Shown here piece after piece: positions 9,198 through 22,019 of a DNA stretch of 64,000 nt. The first letter of the stretch is position 1, and each line of letters begins with the position of its first letter. A program made the translations under genes and the position numbers. The DNA is from Maioricimonas rarisocia (GTDB taxonomy: Bacteria > Planctomycetota > Planctomycetia > Planctomycetales > Planctomycetaceae): NCBI RefSeq assembly GCF_007747795.1, contig NZ_CP036275.1:1192501-1256500 (forward strand). Direction: 5' to 3'. The notes under the pieces were generated by a model. That model did no database searches. It had not been told where the DNA came from and was given only the letters and a program-made list of their open reading frames with translations.

Positions 9198-11837
9198 TCA
9201 GTACTGCTCGTCCGGCGTTTCCCGTTCCGCAATGCGGACGTCGTGCTTCTCGAACAGGCGGTCCAGCCAGTTGGTGCCGAACTCCCGACGCTCCTCCTGT
9301 TCCATTTCGGAGAACGAGGTGGGCGATTCGGCCAGGAAGCCGTCGCGGAACTGCTCCCGCTCGTCCTCGGAGGAGGGCGTCTTCGAGGCGATGCGGACGA
9401 CGTAGAACTCTGTCTGGTCCGCGTTGGAGGCGATTCCGACTTCGTCAGTCTGGAGTTCGTTGAACACCGTGTCCATGAATTCATTGCCGAGCCCGTTCAG
9501 GCCGGGGATCTGTGTCATCTCCGGTGCAGGGGGACGGAACGAGTTCGGGGAGACGGCGGTCGAGCGGCGCATCCAGGAGAACGGGCCAACCTCCCGCGGG
9601 TTCAGGAACAGTGAGCCTTCGCGGCCATCCACGGTCTGCTCGCCCATCAGTTCGAGGAACGGCTTCTCGGAATCCGAAGCGAGTTCCACCAGGGCTTCGG
9701 CTCGCTCGCGTGCCTTCGGGCGTGCCTGCTGCAGTTCGAGCGCTTCGACAACCTGCTCGCGGATGCCCTCTTCTTCCAGGCTTTCGGGCACGTGGGCGGC
9801 GACATCCCGCGTCTTCCAGTAGCTGAAGCGGCTGTCGGAGCGGACATCGACGGCCCGCCGCGGGCGATACACGTCCTGCGGGCTGGTACTGAAGACATCC
9901 GTGGCCACCGCGGCGCTGCGGGGGTTCGACGGGTCGCTCGCCTGTCCGATCGGGTAGTCTTCGGACGTCGAGAGTTCGCTGAAGGTGAGCAGCGGGGTCT
10001 GCGTGTAGATCAGACCATGTTCGTCAGCGTACTCCTGCAGCTTGCGGGCTGCCTCTTCGGGCGAGATGTGAGCCGGGTCTTCTTCGGACGCGTTGACGTA
10101 GAAGCCGATCTCGTTCGCCATGAAGGCGTAGGCCTCTTCGGTCAACTCTTCCATCTTCTCGAGCGTCCGTTCCCGGAGGATGCGGTCGCGAATCTCGAGT
10201 CGCAGCTCGGCATCAAGCGGGCGAACGCCCTGCGGCGGGGCTGGCGGATCGGCGGCCGGGGGCGGAGTGGTCGGTGCCCCATCGGTTGCCGGTTCGTCCG
10301 CGGGCTTGTCGGCATCTGCGTCCGGCTTTTCGCTGGTGGGGGCATCGTCGTCGGATTCGGTCGCCGGCTTCTCTGCGGGTGTATCCGCATCGGCCGGTGC
10401 TTCGTCGACCGGCGTCTTCTCTTCCGGCGTCACCTCTTTGACGGGCTGTTCGGCCGGCTGCTCGGCATCGTCACCTGCCTCTTCCTCCTGCAGAAGGACG
10501 GGCTGGGCGTCAGCGAGCGCGTCGAGAATCGTGTCGCTGTTGCTGGCGGGAGCTGCTGACATTTCGTCGCCAGCCGGCGCGCTCTCTTCCGCGGGGGAGC
10601 TTTCGTCAGCTGGAGCGTCGCCGTCTTCGGCGGGGGTGTCTGATTCTTCCGGCGTGCTCTCGCTGGCTGGTGCTTCCGGCGATTCAGCAGGGGTTTCCGC
10701 CGGAGCGTCCCCTTCGGATTCCGGTGTGGCGCCACCCGGTGGCGTCAGTTGCGGTCCGCTGCCCGGGAATTCCGGAGCGGCACCACCAGGAACGGTCGAA
10801 CCTTCCATTCCCTCGGGGACACGCTTGTACTGTTCTTCGTAGTACTCTTCGATCTCCTCGTCGGTCACTTCGCCGACAAGGCTTTCCACTTCGTGATAAG
10901 CAGCTTCGAGGTAGGCCAGTTGGACCTTTCGCGGCTGGAAGAAGCCGGGCTGTCCCTCGGCGACGCGGCCCTCGCGTGTGCGGTTCGGGAGGTTCTCGCG
11001 GTACTGCTGGAACAGCTCCTGCAGCTGCTCTTCGGTCGGCTCGCTGCTGGTCGGGACAAAGTCGTCGACCGGAACCACGACCAGTTCCGCCGTCACCTGC
11101 TCGTTCAGCTTGCGGTAAAACTCCCAGTAGGTTTCCGGAGGCAGAATCGTGCCGCCGAACAGGTATCCGGCGACGTTGCGGGCGAGGATTTCGTCCCGCA
11201 GGATCTCGACGAGTTCCCCTTCGCTGAGCTGCAGCCGCTGGCGGATTTCCTTGAACAGGCTGGAGGTCATCTGGCGATTGGTGATCGCGTTGATGAACTC
11301 GGTGACCGCTTCCTGGGGAACTTCGATGCCGAGCCGGCGTCCCTCACGACGCAGCATTTCGCCGGCGATCACATCCCGGTCGCTGGTGTCGCCGGGCCGC
11401 TGGAAGCCGAACTGCAGCTGCGCGATCTGGAACTGGATGAACGGGTTGTCTTCGTTCGTGCGGAGCAGGGCGTCGGCCACAAACTGGTTGGCGATGACGC
11501 GGCGCTGGCGAAGTTCGGCCAGTTCGTTCTGCGAAATGTTGCCGGTGTTGGCGTAGACCGCAGCGCCGGGCTGGCCCCAGTAGGTGAGGCCGACACCGAT
11601 CAACACGCCGGCGACCAGGCCCCAGACGCTGTATTCGTTGGATTTGCCCGACTGCAGCCCCGCGACCCAGAAGACGCCGGCCATGAGGGCGGCCAGGGCC
11701 AGGATCATCAGGCCGGCGGGAATGTTCCGCGGGTCCTGGATGGCACCGCAGATCACAAAAGAGAACATGGCCATCCCGACGAGGATGACCGTGAGTATCT
11801 TCTGGTGCCGCCGGAAAATTTCGAAGGGTGACCTCAT
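9198..11837 (-). CDS. Membrane-anchored SurA/PpiD-like periplasmic folding factor
   Basis: The start chosen is the ATG at 11837 (MRSPFEIF). The frame stays open upstream into topA, but that stretch lacks coding character. The protein has 879 residues. Three hydrophobic segments (about 13-33, 40-60 and 70-88) precede a helical region (about 95-260) resembling the N-terminal chaperone module of SurA/PpiD, including LRREGRRLGIEVPQEAVTEF and LRDEILARNVAGYLF. Two acidic Pro/Ala/Glu/Asp-rich stretches interrupt the middle (about 320-490). I cannot see a canonical parvulin active site, so a purely chaperone role is possible. It is divergent from topA. Planctomycete homologues are often called peptidyl-prolyl isomerase, but isomerase activity is unproven from this sequence. 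Confidence 0.7.
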   Translation of the reverse strand: MRSPFEIFRRHQKILTVILVGMAMFSFVICGAIQDPRNIPAGLMILALAALMAGVFWVAGLQSGKSNEYSVWGLVAGVLIGVGLTYWGQPGAAVYANTGNISQNELAELRQRRVIANQFVADALLRTNEDNPFIQFQIAQLQFGFQRPGDTSDRDVIAGEMLRREGRRLGIEVPQEAVTEFINAITNRQMTSSLFKEIRQRLQLSEGELVEILRDEILARNVAGYLFGGTILPPETYWEFYRKLNEQVTAELVVVPVDDFVPTSSEPTEEQLQELFQQYRENLPNRTREGRVAEGQPGFFQPRKVQLAYLEAAYHEVESLVGEVTDEEIEEYYEEQYKRVPEGMEGSTVPGGAAPEFPGSGPQLTPPGGATPESEGDAPAETPAESPEAPASESTPEESDTPAEDGDAPADESSPAEESAPAGDEMSAAPASNSDTILDALADAQPVLLQEEEAGDDAEQPAEQPVKEVTPEEKTPVDEAPADADTPAEKPATESDDDAPTSEKPDADADKPADEPATDGAPTTPPPAADPPAPPQGVRPLDAELRLEIRDRILRERTLEKMEELTEEAYAFMANEIGFYVNASEEDPAHISPEEAARKLQEYADEHGLIYTQTPLLTFSELSTSEDYPIGQASDPSNPRSAAVATDVFSTSPQDVYRPRRAVDVRSDSRFSYWKTRDVAAHVPESLEEEGIREQVVEALELQQARPKARERAEALVELASDSEKPFLELMGEQTVDGREGSLFLNPREVGPFSWMRRSTAVSPNSFRPPAPEMTQIPGLNGLGNEFMDTVFNELQTDEVGIASNADQTEFYVVRIASKTPSSEDEREQFRDGFLAESPTSFSEMEQEERREFGTNWLDRLFEKHDVRIAERETPDEQY

Positions 11838-11993
11838 CCGTGCCGCCTTATCTGCAGCCTGAAAATAGCGAGTCAGCCGAGTGTTGATCCGCTCCGGGGC
11901 GGGCCGTGGCCGGCCGCTGCCCGTCTCCTCTTCCCACCACCTGTGGGGCGAGTTCCAACCGAATTGGATGTCGGTCGGTACCCGGGACCACGC

Positions 11994-12021
11994 TTGACAA
12001 TCTGCGGAACGATGCTTTAAG
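11994..12021 (+). promoter_or_regulatory. Candidate sigma70 promoter upstream of topA
   Basis: TTGACA at 11994-11999, a 16-base spacer and TTTAAG at 12016-12021 form a good vegetative promoter about 180 bases before the topA start, inside the divergent intergenic region. Confidence 0.5.
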
Positions 12022-12201
12022 GATGCCGCAAGCTCAGGCGGGGACTGGATCAACGGCCCGCATTGTAGCTCCGGGCGGTCCCCTCGCAAGCCCACTCGGG
12101 CCGCCGCAGGATTGACGACCTCCCCATGATTGGGGTAGTCGGAGCGAGGTCCGGCGTATGGAACCTGACCGCACACTCGAATCATTGCAAGGTGGTCCCG
12201 C

Positions 12202-14847
12202 GTGGCCCAGAAACGCAAAAAGGGGCTGGTGATCGTTGAATCACCCGCCAAGGCAAAGAAGATCGGCGGCTTCCTCGGCAAGGACTACGAGGTCCGGGCG
12301 AGCATGGGGCACGTGCGCGATCTTCCCGCCAGCGCGAAGGAGGTTCCTGCCAGTATCAAGAAGGAACCCTGGAGCACGCTGGGGGTGAACACCTCGGCCG
12401 ACTTCGAGCCGGTCTATGTTGTTCCGCCGGAGAAGAAGAAGGTCGTCAAGGAACTCAAGGACGCTCTGAAGAACGTCGATGAGCTGATCCTCGCGACGGA
12501 CGAAGACCGCGAAGGAGAGAGCATCGGCTGGCACCTCGCCGAACTGCTCAAGCCCAAGGTGCCGGTCAGGCGGATGGTCTTCTCCGAGATCACCCGCAAG
12601 GCGATCCTCGACGCGCTGCATCAGCCGCGCGAGCTCGACTACAACCTCGTCGAGGCTCAGGAAGCCCGCCGCGTTCTCGACCGGCTGTACGGTTACACGC
12701 TCAGCCCGCTGCTGTGGAAGAAGATTGCCCGCGGGCTCTCGGCCGGACGTGTGCAGAGCGTCGCCGTCCGGATTCTGGTGCACCGCGAACTCGAGCGGCT
12801 CGCCTTCCGCAGCGGTACCTACTGGGACCTCAAGGCGGAGGTCGCCACCACCGCCGACGAAGGGTTCTCCGCGCAACTGGTGACCGTTGGAGGCCGCAAG
12901 GTCGCGACCGGCAAGGACTTCGACGAGAACACCGGGAAGATCCGCGAAGGGGCGGACGTGCTGCTCCTCTCGGAGGACGAGGCCCGGGCGCTGCAGGAGC
13001 GGCTGCAGCAGTCCGATTGGAGCGTCGCCTCGGTCGAGCACCGCCTGCAGGTCCGCAAGCCCCCCGCGCCGTTCACCACCAGTACGCTGCAGCAGGAAGC
13101 GAACCGCAAGCTGAACATGACGGCCCGTCAGGCGATGCAGGTCGCCCAGCGGCTCTACGAAGACGGTTACATCACCTACATGCGTACCGACAGCGTCTCG
13201 CTCTCGCAGGAGGCGATCAACGCCGCCCGCGGCCGGATCGAGTCGAGCTACGGGACCAACTACCTCAGCGACCAGCCACGGCAGTACAGCAACAAGACCA
13301 AGAACGCCCAGGAAGCTCACGAAGCGATTCGTCCTGCCGGTGACGAGATGAAGACCGGCGAGGAACTCGGCCTGGGAGGCCGTGAGCTGAGCCTGTACAC
13401 GATGATCTGGAAGCGGACGATGGCCACGCAGATGGCCGAAGCCCGCCTGAGGTTCGACACCGTCACGATCCAGGCGGGGGATGCCGAGTTTCGCGCCACC
13501 GGCCGGCACGTCGAGTTTCCCGGCTTCTTCCGGGCCTACGTGGAAGGGGTGGACGACCCCGAGGCGGCACTCGACGACGAAGAGTCGGCCCTCCCCGAGA
13601 TGTCCGAGAGTGACGCCCTCAAGTGCCGCGACCTCGAAGCCGTCGGGCACGAAACCAAGCCGCCCGCGCGGTACACCGAAGCAACGCTCGTCCGCAAGCT
13701 GGAGCAGGAAGGAATCGGCCGCCCCAGTACGTATGCGAGCATCATCGGTACGATCCAGGACCGGGGATACGTGCAGAAGGTCAGCAATCAGCTGGTTCCG
13801 ACGTTTACCGCAATGGCGGTGACGCGACTGCTCGAACAGTACTTCCCGCGGCTGGTCGACCTGAAGTTCACCGCTCAGATGGAGCAGTCGCTCGACGATA
13901 TCTCCAACGGCGAGGGGGCCAAGCTCGGATACCTCAAGGACTTCTACTCCGGAGAGGACGGGCTCGAAGAGCAGGTCAAATCCAAGGAGGAGACGATCGA
14001 TCCCCGTCGGGCCTGCACGCTCGAACTGGACGGGATCGAGTCGGCCGTGCGCGTGGGACGGTTCGGCCCGTACCTCGAGCGGCAGCAGAACGGCGAGACG
14101 ATGACCGCCTCGCTGCCGAACGACATCAACCCGGCAGACGTCAGCAACGAACTGGTCGGCAAGCTGTTCGAACTGAAGGCGAAGGGACCCCAGTCGCTGG
14201 GGATGCACCCGGAAGAAGGCCTGCCGATCTTCGTTCTCAGCGGGCCGTTCGGCCCGTATCTGCAGCTCGGCGAAGTGACCGAGGAGAACGAGAAGCCCAA
14301 GCGGGTTTCGATCCCGAAAAACATCGAGCCGACGGAGATCGAGCTCGATACGGCGATCCAGCTGATTAATCTGCCGCGACGGCTGGGCCATCATCCCGAA
14401 GACAACAAGGTCGTCAACGCGGGCGTCGGTCGCTACGGGCCGTACGTGCAGCACGCCGGCAAGTACAAGTCGCTCGGCAAGGACGACGATGTACTGACGG
14501 TCACGCTCGATCGTGCCGTGGAACTGCTCAAGCAGGCCAAGGGACGCGGGACGGCGACGCCGGTCAAGGAGCTGGGCAAGCATCCGGACGACGGCGACAC
14601 GATCGGCATCTTCGAAGGCCGGTACGGGCCGTACGTCAAGCACAAGAAGGTGAACGCGACGATCCCCAAGGATCGGGAAATCGAGTCGGTCACGCTCGAG
14701 GAGGCGCTGACCTGGCTGGCTGAGAAAGCGGCGAAGAAGGGAACCGGCCGCAAAAAGGCCACGAAGACGAAGGCGTCGAAAAAGAAGACCGCGAAAAAGA
14801 AATCGGCCCGCAAAAAGGCGTCGAAGAAGAAGAAAACCGCGGACTGA
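12202..14847 (+). CDS. topA: DNA topoisomerase I, type IA
   Basis: 881 residues starting at GTG 12202, with AAGGTGG upstream. It relaxes negatively supercoiled DNA through a 5'-phosphotyrosine intermediate. The TOPRIM metal-binding acidic residues are D100, D102 and E104 in ATDEDREGE. The catalytic Tyr is Y326 in [10 protein letters not shown]. The C-terminal third carries at least four topoisomerase C-terminal repeats without cysteines ([32 protein letters not shown]) instead of the zinc ribbons of E. coli TopA. The last 35 or so residues are almost entirely Lys, Ala, Thr and Ser, a histone-like tail that probably binds DNA non-specifically. The minus-strand open frame covering the gene is a codon-bias shadow. 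Confidence 0.97.
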   Translation: MAQKRKKGLVIVESPAKAKKIGGFLGKDYEVRASMGHVRDLPASAKEVPASIKKEPWSTLGVNTSADFEPVYVVPPEKKKVVKELKDALKNVDELILATDEDREGESIGWHLAELLKPKVPVRRMVFSEITRKAILDALHQPRELDYNLVEAQEARRVLDRLYGYTLSPLLWKKIARGLSAGRVQSVAVRILVHRELERLAFRSGTYWDLKAEVATTADEGFSAQLVTVGGRKVATGKDFDENTGKIREGADVLLLSEDEARALQERLQQSDWSVASVEHRLQVRKPPAPFTTSTLQQEANRKLNMTARQAMQVAQRLYEDGYITYMRTDSVSLSQEAINAARGRIESSYGTNYLSDQPRQYSNKTKNAQEAHEAIRPAGDEMKTGEELGLGGRELSLYTMIWKRTMATQMAEARLRFDTVTIQAGDAEFRATGRHVEFPGFFRAYVEGVDDPEAALDDEESALPEMSESDALKCRDLEAVGHETKPPARYTEATLVRKLEQEGIGRPSTYASIIGTIQDRGYVQKVSNQLVPTFTAMAVTRLLEQYFPRLVDLKFTAQMEQSLDDISNGEGAKLGYLKDFYSGEDGLEEQVKSKEETIDPRRACTLELDGIESAVRVGRFGPYLERQQNGETMTASLPNDINPADVSNELVGKLFELKAKGPQSLGMHPEEGLPIFVLSGPFGPYLQLGEVTEENEKPKRVSIPKNIEPTEIELDTAIQLINLPRRLGHHPEDNKVVNAGVGRYGPYVQHAGKYKSLGKDDDVLTVTLDRAVELLKQAKGRGTATPVKELGKHPDDGDTIGIFEGRYGPYVKHKKVNATIPKDREIESVTLEEALTWLAEKAAKKGTGRKKATKTKASKKKTAKKKSARKKASKKKKTAD

Positions 14848-15028
14848 TCGCTTCTCCACAGTCCTCGACGCGGTTGCACCAGCCTGGTCGGTTGGCAACA
14901 GTGTTCTTCGGTCCGATCGTTTCCGGAAGCAGCCTGCTGTCTGCGGGACGGTCGGTCATGCTTACGCAATGTACGGTCGTGGCTGTGCTCGCGATGCCGT
15001 TCTTCAGTGTCGTCGGAGGAGAATGATC

Positions 15029-17500
15029 ATGCGTGCTATCGCCGCTGTTGTGGTCTGTGCCGGGCTGAGTCTGCTGCTCCCCCGCAACGTGTGTGCACAG
15101 GAGTCGCAGGGGAAGACGCTCCGCTGCTCCGACGTCGCGTCTCTGCAGAAAGCCGTTGAGCAGATCCGGCAACTGCGTGAGAGGGGCGATACGGCACCGG
15201 CGACGATCGAACTCGACGCAACGATCTATCGGCTGTCGGAACCGCTCGTGCTCGGCCCCGAAGTGATCGGCGATGGGCTGACGCTGCAGCCGACGGAGCG
15301 CGGGCGTGATGCCGGCGAGGTCATTCTTTCGGGCGGGCGGTACCTCGACGAGGTTCATCGTCACGACGATGCGCCCTGGCGGTATCGTCTGCCGGAGGGA
15401 TGGGATGTCCACGGGACGCCGCGGGCTGTCGTGATCGACGGCGAACTGCGAACCGCGGCCCGGTGGCCCGGTAAGGGCGACCTGCGGATCGAAGAATCCC
15501 TGCCGGACCGCCGCAGTGGTTTCATTGTGCGTCCCGATGATCTTCCGGCCGATCTGGACGTCGCTGCCGGCGTGTGTGATCTGGTCCTGCTGCACGACTG
15601 GTCGAGCAGTCGCCTGCCGGTCGCTTCATTTGATCCCGCGACCCGCGTGCTGAAGACTGTCGGTCCGATCGGCTGTTCGGCGGAACATTACGCCATTGAT
15701 CACTTCGAGAAGCAGCCACGGTACTGGCTGGAAGGCCATCCCGCCTTCGCCGATGAGCCTGGAGAATGGTACATCGACGAAGAGGCCGGCGAACTGGTTC
15801 TTGTCGCCGAGCCGGACTCGAAGACGCCACCAGCCGTCGTTCTGCCGATGCTTGACCAGCTGCTGGTCGTCAGTGGAACGGACGAGGCTCCGGTGCGTGG
15901 GTTGCGGCTGATTGGTCTGACGTTCCGCAGCGCACGGTTTCGGATGCCGCCCGGCGGCCTGGCCGGTGCGCAGGCCACGATGCATGAGCCGCGTGATGCA
16001 TCCGGGGAGCGGACCACGAAGCATCGGCCGATGCTTGATGCGGCGGTCTTCATCGAACGGGCCGAGCAGTGTGCCGTCCTCGGTTGCCGATTCGAAGCAC
16101 TCGGGGGAACCGGTCTGTGGGTCGCCGGTCGCACGGCCCGTTGCCGCGTTGAACGCTGCCGGTTCGAGGATCTTGGCGGCAATGGCGTGAATCTCGGCGA
16201 GGACGGATCACGCCGGGTTGATGGCAAGGTGTGGTACCAGGCGGCTCCCGAACAGGTTCCCACCGGCAACCGCATCGCCGACTGTCACGTCACCCGTTGC
16301 GGCCGGATTCTGCCCGGCGCGGTGGCGATCTGGGCGCCGGTCGTGAAGGGGCTGGAGATCAGCGGCAATCACATTCTGGACTGCCCGTACACCGGGATTT
16401 CGCTCGGCTGGATCTGGTGCGACCGGGAGAGTCCGGCCGGTGAAAACCACATCCATCACAACCGCATCGAGTACGTGATGCAGGTGCTCAGCGACGGCGG
16501 CGGCATCTACACGCTGGGCCGCCAGCCGGGCAGCATCATCGAGGAGAATGTCATCAGCGACATCCCGCTCAATGCGGGACGTGCCGAGTCGAACGGCATG
16601 TTTTTCGACCAGGGGACGACCGGCTTTGAAATCCGCCGTAACACGATCCGTCGCATTGATCGCTCGCCGCTGCGGTTCCACCAGGCCGGCAAGAACGTGG
16701 TGCGGGAGAACCGCTGGGAACTGGCGACGCCTGACACACCGCCGGTCCGCTACAACAGAACGCCCAAAGAGAACATCACGCTCATCGACAATGTGGTGAT
16801 CGAGCCGGAACAGCAGGTGTACCTCATCGGCAACTCACTGACGTGGGACACGGTGCCGTCCCGCCTGGACGGGAATGTCCACTGGCACGTCGACTGCGGC
16901 AAGAGCCTGAAGTACATCTACGAGCACCCCGAAGATCCCTGCGTGGCGACGTCCCGTCTGTGGCCGGACAGCCTCGTGCGAACGGAGTACGACGTCGTTT
17001 GTGTGCAGCCACACTACGGAACGACGCTCGAAGAGGATGTCGCGGTCATCTCGAAGTGGGTGGAGATGCAGCCGAAGGCGACCTTCGTCATTCACACTGG
17101 CTGGGCACGTCACGCCGCGCTGGCCGAGGAACGGGCCGACGCCGATCCGGCCGGATCGCTCACGCACAGCGCTACGTACATCGATGCGCTGCTGAAGGAA
17201 CTGCGGCAGCAGTATCCGGAGCGGGAGTTCCGGCGGACGCGGGCAATGGATCTGCTGTTTCTGGCGGCGGACGATATCGAGGCCGGGGGGGCTCCGTTCA
17301 GCGACATCACCGATCTGTACCGGGACGCGATTCACATGACGACGACCGGTGGACGCTACCTGATGCACAATGCAATGCGTGCCGCGATCGGTCAGCCGCG
17401 CAGCAGCGCCGGTTTCGAGAAGGTTCCCGAGGATCAGGTGGACTACCTGGACAGTCTACTGGACCGGGTGGAGAGGACTACGCAAGCAGTGCGGCAGTAA
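15029..17500 (+). CDS. Secreted beta-helix protein fused to an SGNH-type hydrolase-like domain
   Basis: Two in-frame ATGs lie close together. The one at 15029 is preferred because GGAGGAG sits 7 bases upstream, leaving only 1 base to the ATG at 15023. The protein has 823 residues. The signal peptide ends near residue 23 (NVCAQES). A right-handed parallel beta-helix domain fills about 30-590, with typical rungs such as NRIADCHVTRCG and GGGIYTLGRQPG. A second domain opens with IGNSLTWD (S603 as block-I Ser) and ends with DAIHM (D766, H769 as the block-V Asp-X-X-His). This suggests an SGNH/GDSL esterase fold appended to a carbohydrate-binding or lyase-like helix. The Asn of block III is not clear. 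Substrate unknown; a polysaccharide or its ester groups is plausible. Confidence 0.75.
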   Translation: MRAIAAVVVCAGLSLLLPRNVCAQESQGKTLRCSDVASLQKAVEQIRQLRERGDTAPATIELDATIYRLSEPLVLGPEVIGDGLTLQPTERGRDAGEVILSGGRYLDEVHRHDDAPWRYRLPEGWDVHGTPRAVVIDGELRTAARWPGKGDLRIEESLPDRRSGFIVRPDDLPADLDVAAGVCDLVLLHDWSSSRLPVASFDPATRVLKTVGPIGCSAEHYAIDHFEKQPRYWLEGHPAFADEPGEWYIDEEAGELVLVAEPDSKTPPAVVLPMLDQLLVVSGTDEAPVRGLRLIGLTFRSARFRMPPGGLAGAQATMHEPRDASGERTTKHRPMLDAAVFIERAEQCAVLGCRFEALGGTGLWVAGRTARCRVERCRFEDLGGNGVNLGEDGSRRVDGKVWYQAAPEQVPTGNRIADCHVTRCGRILPGAVAIWAPVVKGLEISGNHILDCPYTGISLGWIWCDRESPAGENHIHHNRIEYVMQVLSDGGGIYTLGRQPGSIIEENVISDIPLNAGRAESNGMFFDQGTTGFEIRRNTIRRIDRSPLRFHQAGKNVVRENRWELATPDTPPVRYNRTPKENITLIDNVVIEPEQQVYLIGNSLTWDTVPSRLDGNVHWHVDCGKSLKYIYEHPEDPCVATSRLWPDSLVRTEYDVVCVQPHYGTTLEEDVAVISKWVEMQPKATFVIHTGWARHAALAEERADADPAGSLTHSATYIDALLKELRQQYPEREFRRTRAMDLLFLAADDIEAGGAPFSDITDLYRDAIHMTTTGGRYLMHNAMRAAIGQPRSSAGFEKVPEDQVDYLDSLLDRVERTTQAVRQ

Positions 17501-17733
17501 CAGGTTGTGGCTTCGTGTTGAGTTGCGGGGCCGGTGCAGGCGGCGCTGTCACGAATCGGCCTGATCCGTCGCAAGACGACTGCCGAAAGAATCTGCGGGA
17601 ACGCCCGGTCGCTCGCAGCCGGATGATCCGGTAAAATATCGGTGACGGTTGACGCATCTGCCTGCAGGTGCGGCGACGTTCCTTCCTGCCTCACTGAGCC
17701 CACCTGACCAGCCCCACCCGTTCAGGCCTGCCC

Positions 17734-20547
<2,814 letters not shown>

Positions 20548-20597
20548 GATTGCGGGTCGGACGGTCAAGCGTCCCTGAAGACGAGTGAGGTGAAGTC

Positions 20598-22016
20598 ATG
20601 CTGTCGCGCCGCGAATTCCTCAATCGAAGTGGTTTCGGACTCGGTGCCCTGGGTCTCTCGGGGCTGCTGGCCGATGCCGGACTGAACCCGCAGGCGGCGC
20701 AGGGGGCCGTCTCGCCGATGGCGTCCAGGCCGCCGCACTTTCCCGGGAAGGCGAAGCACGTCATCCACATCTTCTGCAACGGCGGTCCGTCGCACGTCGA
20801 CACGTTCGACCCCAAGCCGATGCTCGAACAGTACGCCGGCAAGGAACTGCCGACCGGCAACCTGAAGACCGAGCGGAAGACCGGGGCCGCTCTGCCGTCG
20901 CCGTTCAAGTTCCGCAAGTACGGCGAGTCGGGAATCGAAGTCAGCGAGCTGTTCGAGAACGTCGGCAAGCACTGTGCCGACGATCTGTGCGTCATCCGAT
21001 CGATGCACGCCGACGTCCCGAACCACGAACCGTCGCTGATGCTGATGAACTGTGGTGACGGCCGGCTCGTCCGGCCCAGCGTCGGTAGCTGGGTGACCTA
21101 TGGGATGGGGACGGAAAACCAGAACCTGCCCGGCTTTATCGCGATGTGCCCGAGCGGATTGCCTGTCACCGAGACGGCCAACTGGCGGTCGGCGTTTCTG
21201 CCCGGCGTGTACCAGGGAACGTACATCGACACGCAGCACACCGACATCGAAAAACTCATCGAGAACATCAGCAACAAGCAGTTGCCGCTCGATCGCCAGC
21301 GGGATCAGATCGACCTGCTGCAGGCCCTCAACCGGAAGCATCTGGAAGAGCGGCCGCATGATTCCGCCCTCGAGTCGCGGATCCATTCCTTCGAACTCGC
21401 TTACCGGATGCAGATCGAGGCGGCCGACGCGTTCGACATCAACCGGGAACCGAAGCACATTCGAGAGATGTACGGTGATGGGGTGCACGCCCGCCAGTTG
21501 CTCATCGCCCGCCGGCTCGTCGAACGGGGCGTGCGGTTTGTGCAGCTCTGGCACGGAGCCGGCCAGCCGTGGGACAACCACGACGATCTCGAACGGAATC
21601 ATCGTCGCTTGGCCGGTCAGCTCGACCAGCCGCTCTCGGCACTGCTGCGGGATTTGAAGCAGCGGGGCCTGCTGGACGACACGCTGGTGCTGTGGGGCGG
21701 CGAGTTCGGCCGGACGCCCGTTGTCGAGCTGCCCACGCCCGGGGCCAACCAGGGGAAGGTGAACGGCCGCGACCACAACCACCACGGCTTTTCCGTCTGG
21801 ATGGCGGGCGGCGGAGCGAAGGGGGGGCAGGTGTACGGTGCAACCGATGAATTCGGCTTCAAAGCGGTCGAGAACCGCGTGCACGTCCATGACCTGCACG
21901 CAACGATGCTCAAACTGCTCGGATTCGATCACGAGCAGCTCACCTACCGGTTCGCGGGGCGGGATTTCCGCCTGACTGACGTCCACGGCCGGGTCATCGA
22001 CGAACTGATCGCGTGA
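20598..22016 (+). CDS. Tat-exported DUF1501 (sulfatase-like) protein
   Basis: 472 residues. The N-terminus has a twin-arginine signal (SRREFLNRSGFGLGALGLSG), implying export of a folded, possibly metal-containing protein. The body matches DUF1501, an alkaline-phosphatase/sulfatase-superfamily protein with metal-site-like elements such as FCNGGPSHVDTFDPKP near the start, WDNHDDLERNH in the middle and GRDHNHHGFSVW later. It is probably co-transcribed with the PSCyt1-DUF1549-DUF1553 gene. In this phylum the two form a standard module suspected to process sulfated or complex polysaccharides, which is unproven. Confidence 0.95.
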   Translation: MLSRREFLNRSGFGLGALGLSGLLADAGLNPQAAQGAVSPMASRPPHFPGKAKHVIHIFCNGGPSHVDTFDPKPMLEQYAGKELPTGNLKTERKTGAALPSPFKFRKYGESGIEVSELFENVGKHCADDLCVIRSMHADVPNHEPSLMLMNCGDGRLVRPSVGSWVTYGMGTENQNLPGFIAMCPSGLPVTETANWRSAFLPGVYQGTYIDTQHTDIEKLIENISNKQLPLDRQRDQIDLLQALNRKHLEERPHDSALESRIHSFELAYRMQIEAADAFDINREPKHIREMYGDGVHARQLLIARRLVERGVRFVQLWHGAGQPWDNHDDLERNHRRLAGQLDQPLSALLRDLKQRGLLDDTLVLWGGEFGRTPVVELPTPGANQGKVNGRDHNHHGFSVWMAGGGAKGGQVYGATDEFGFKAVENRVHVHDLHATMLKLLGFDHEQLTYRFAGRDFRLTDVHGRVIDELIA

Positions 22017-22019
22017 GCG

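Noticed and set aside
12241-14898. An 885-codon open frame on the minus strand
   Set aside because: Antisense shadow of topA; no domain, atypical composition.
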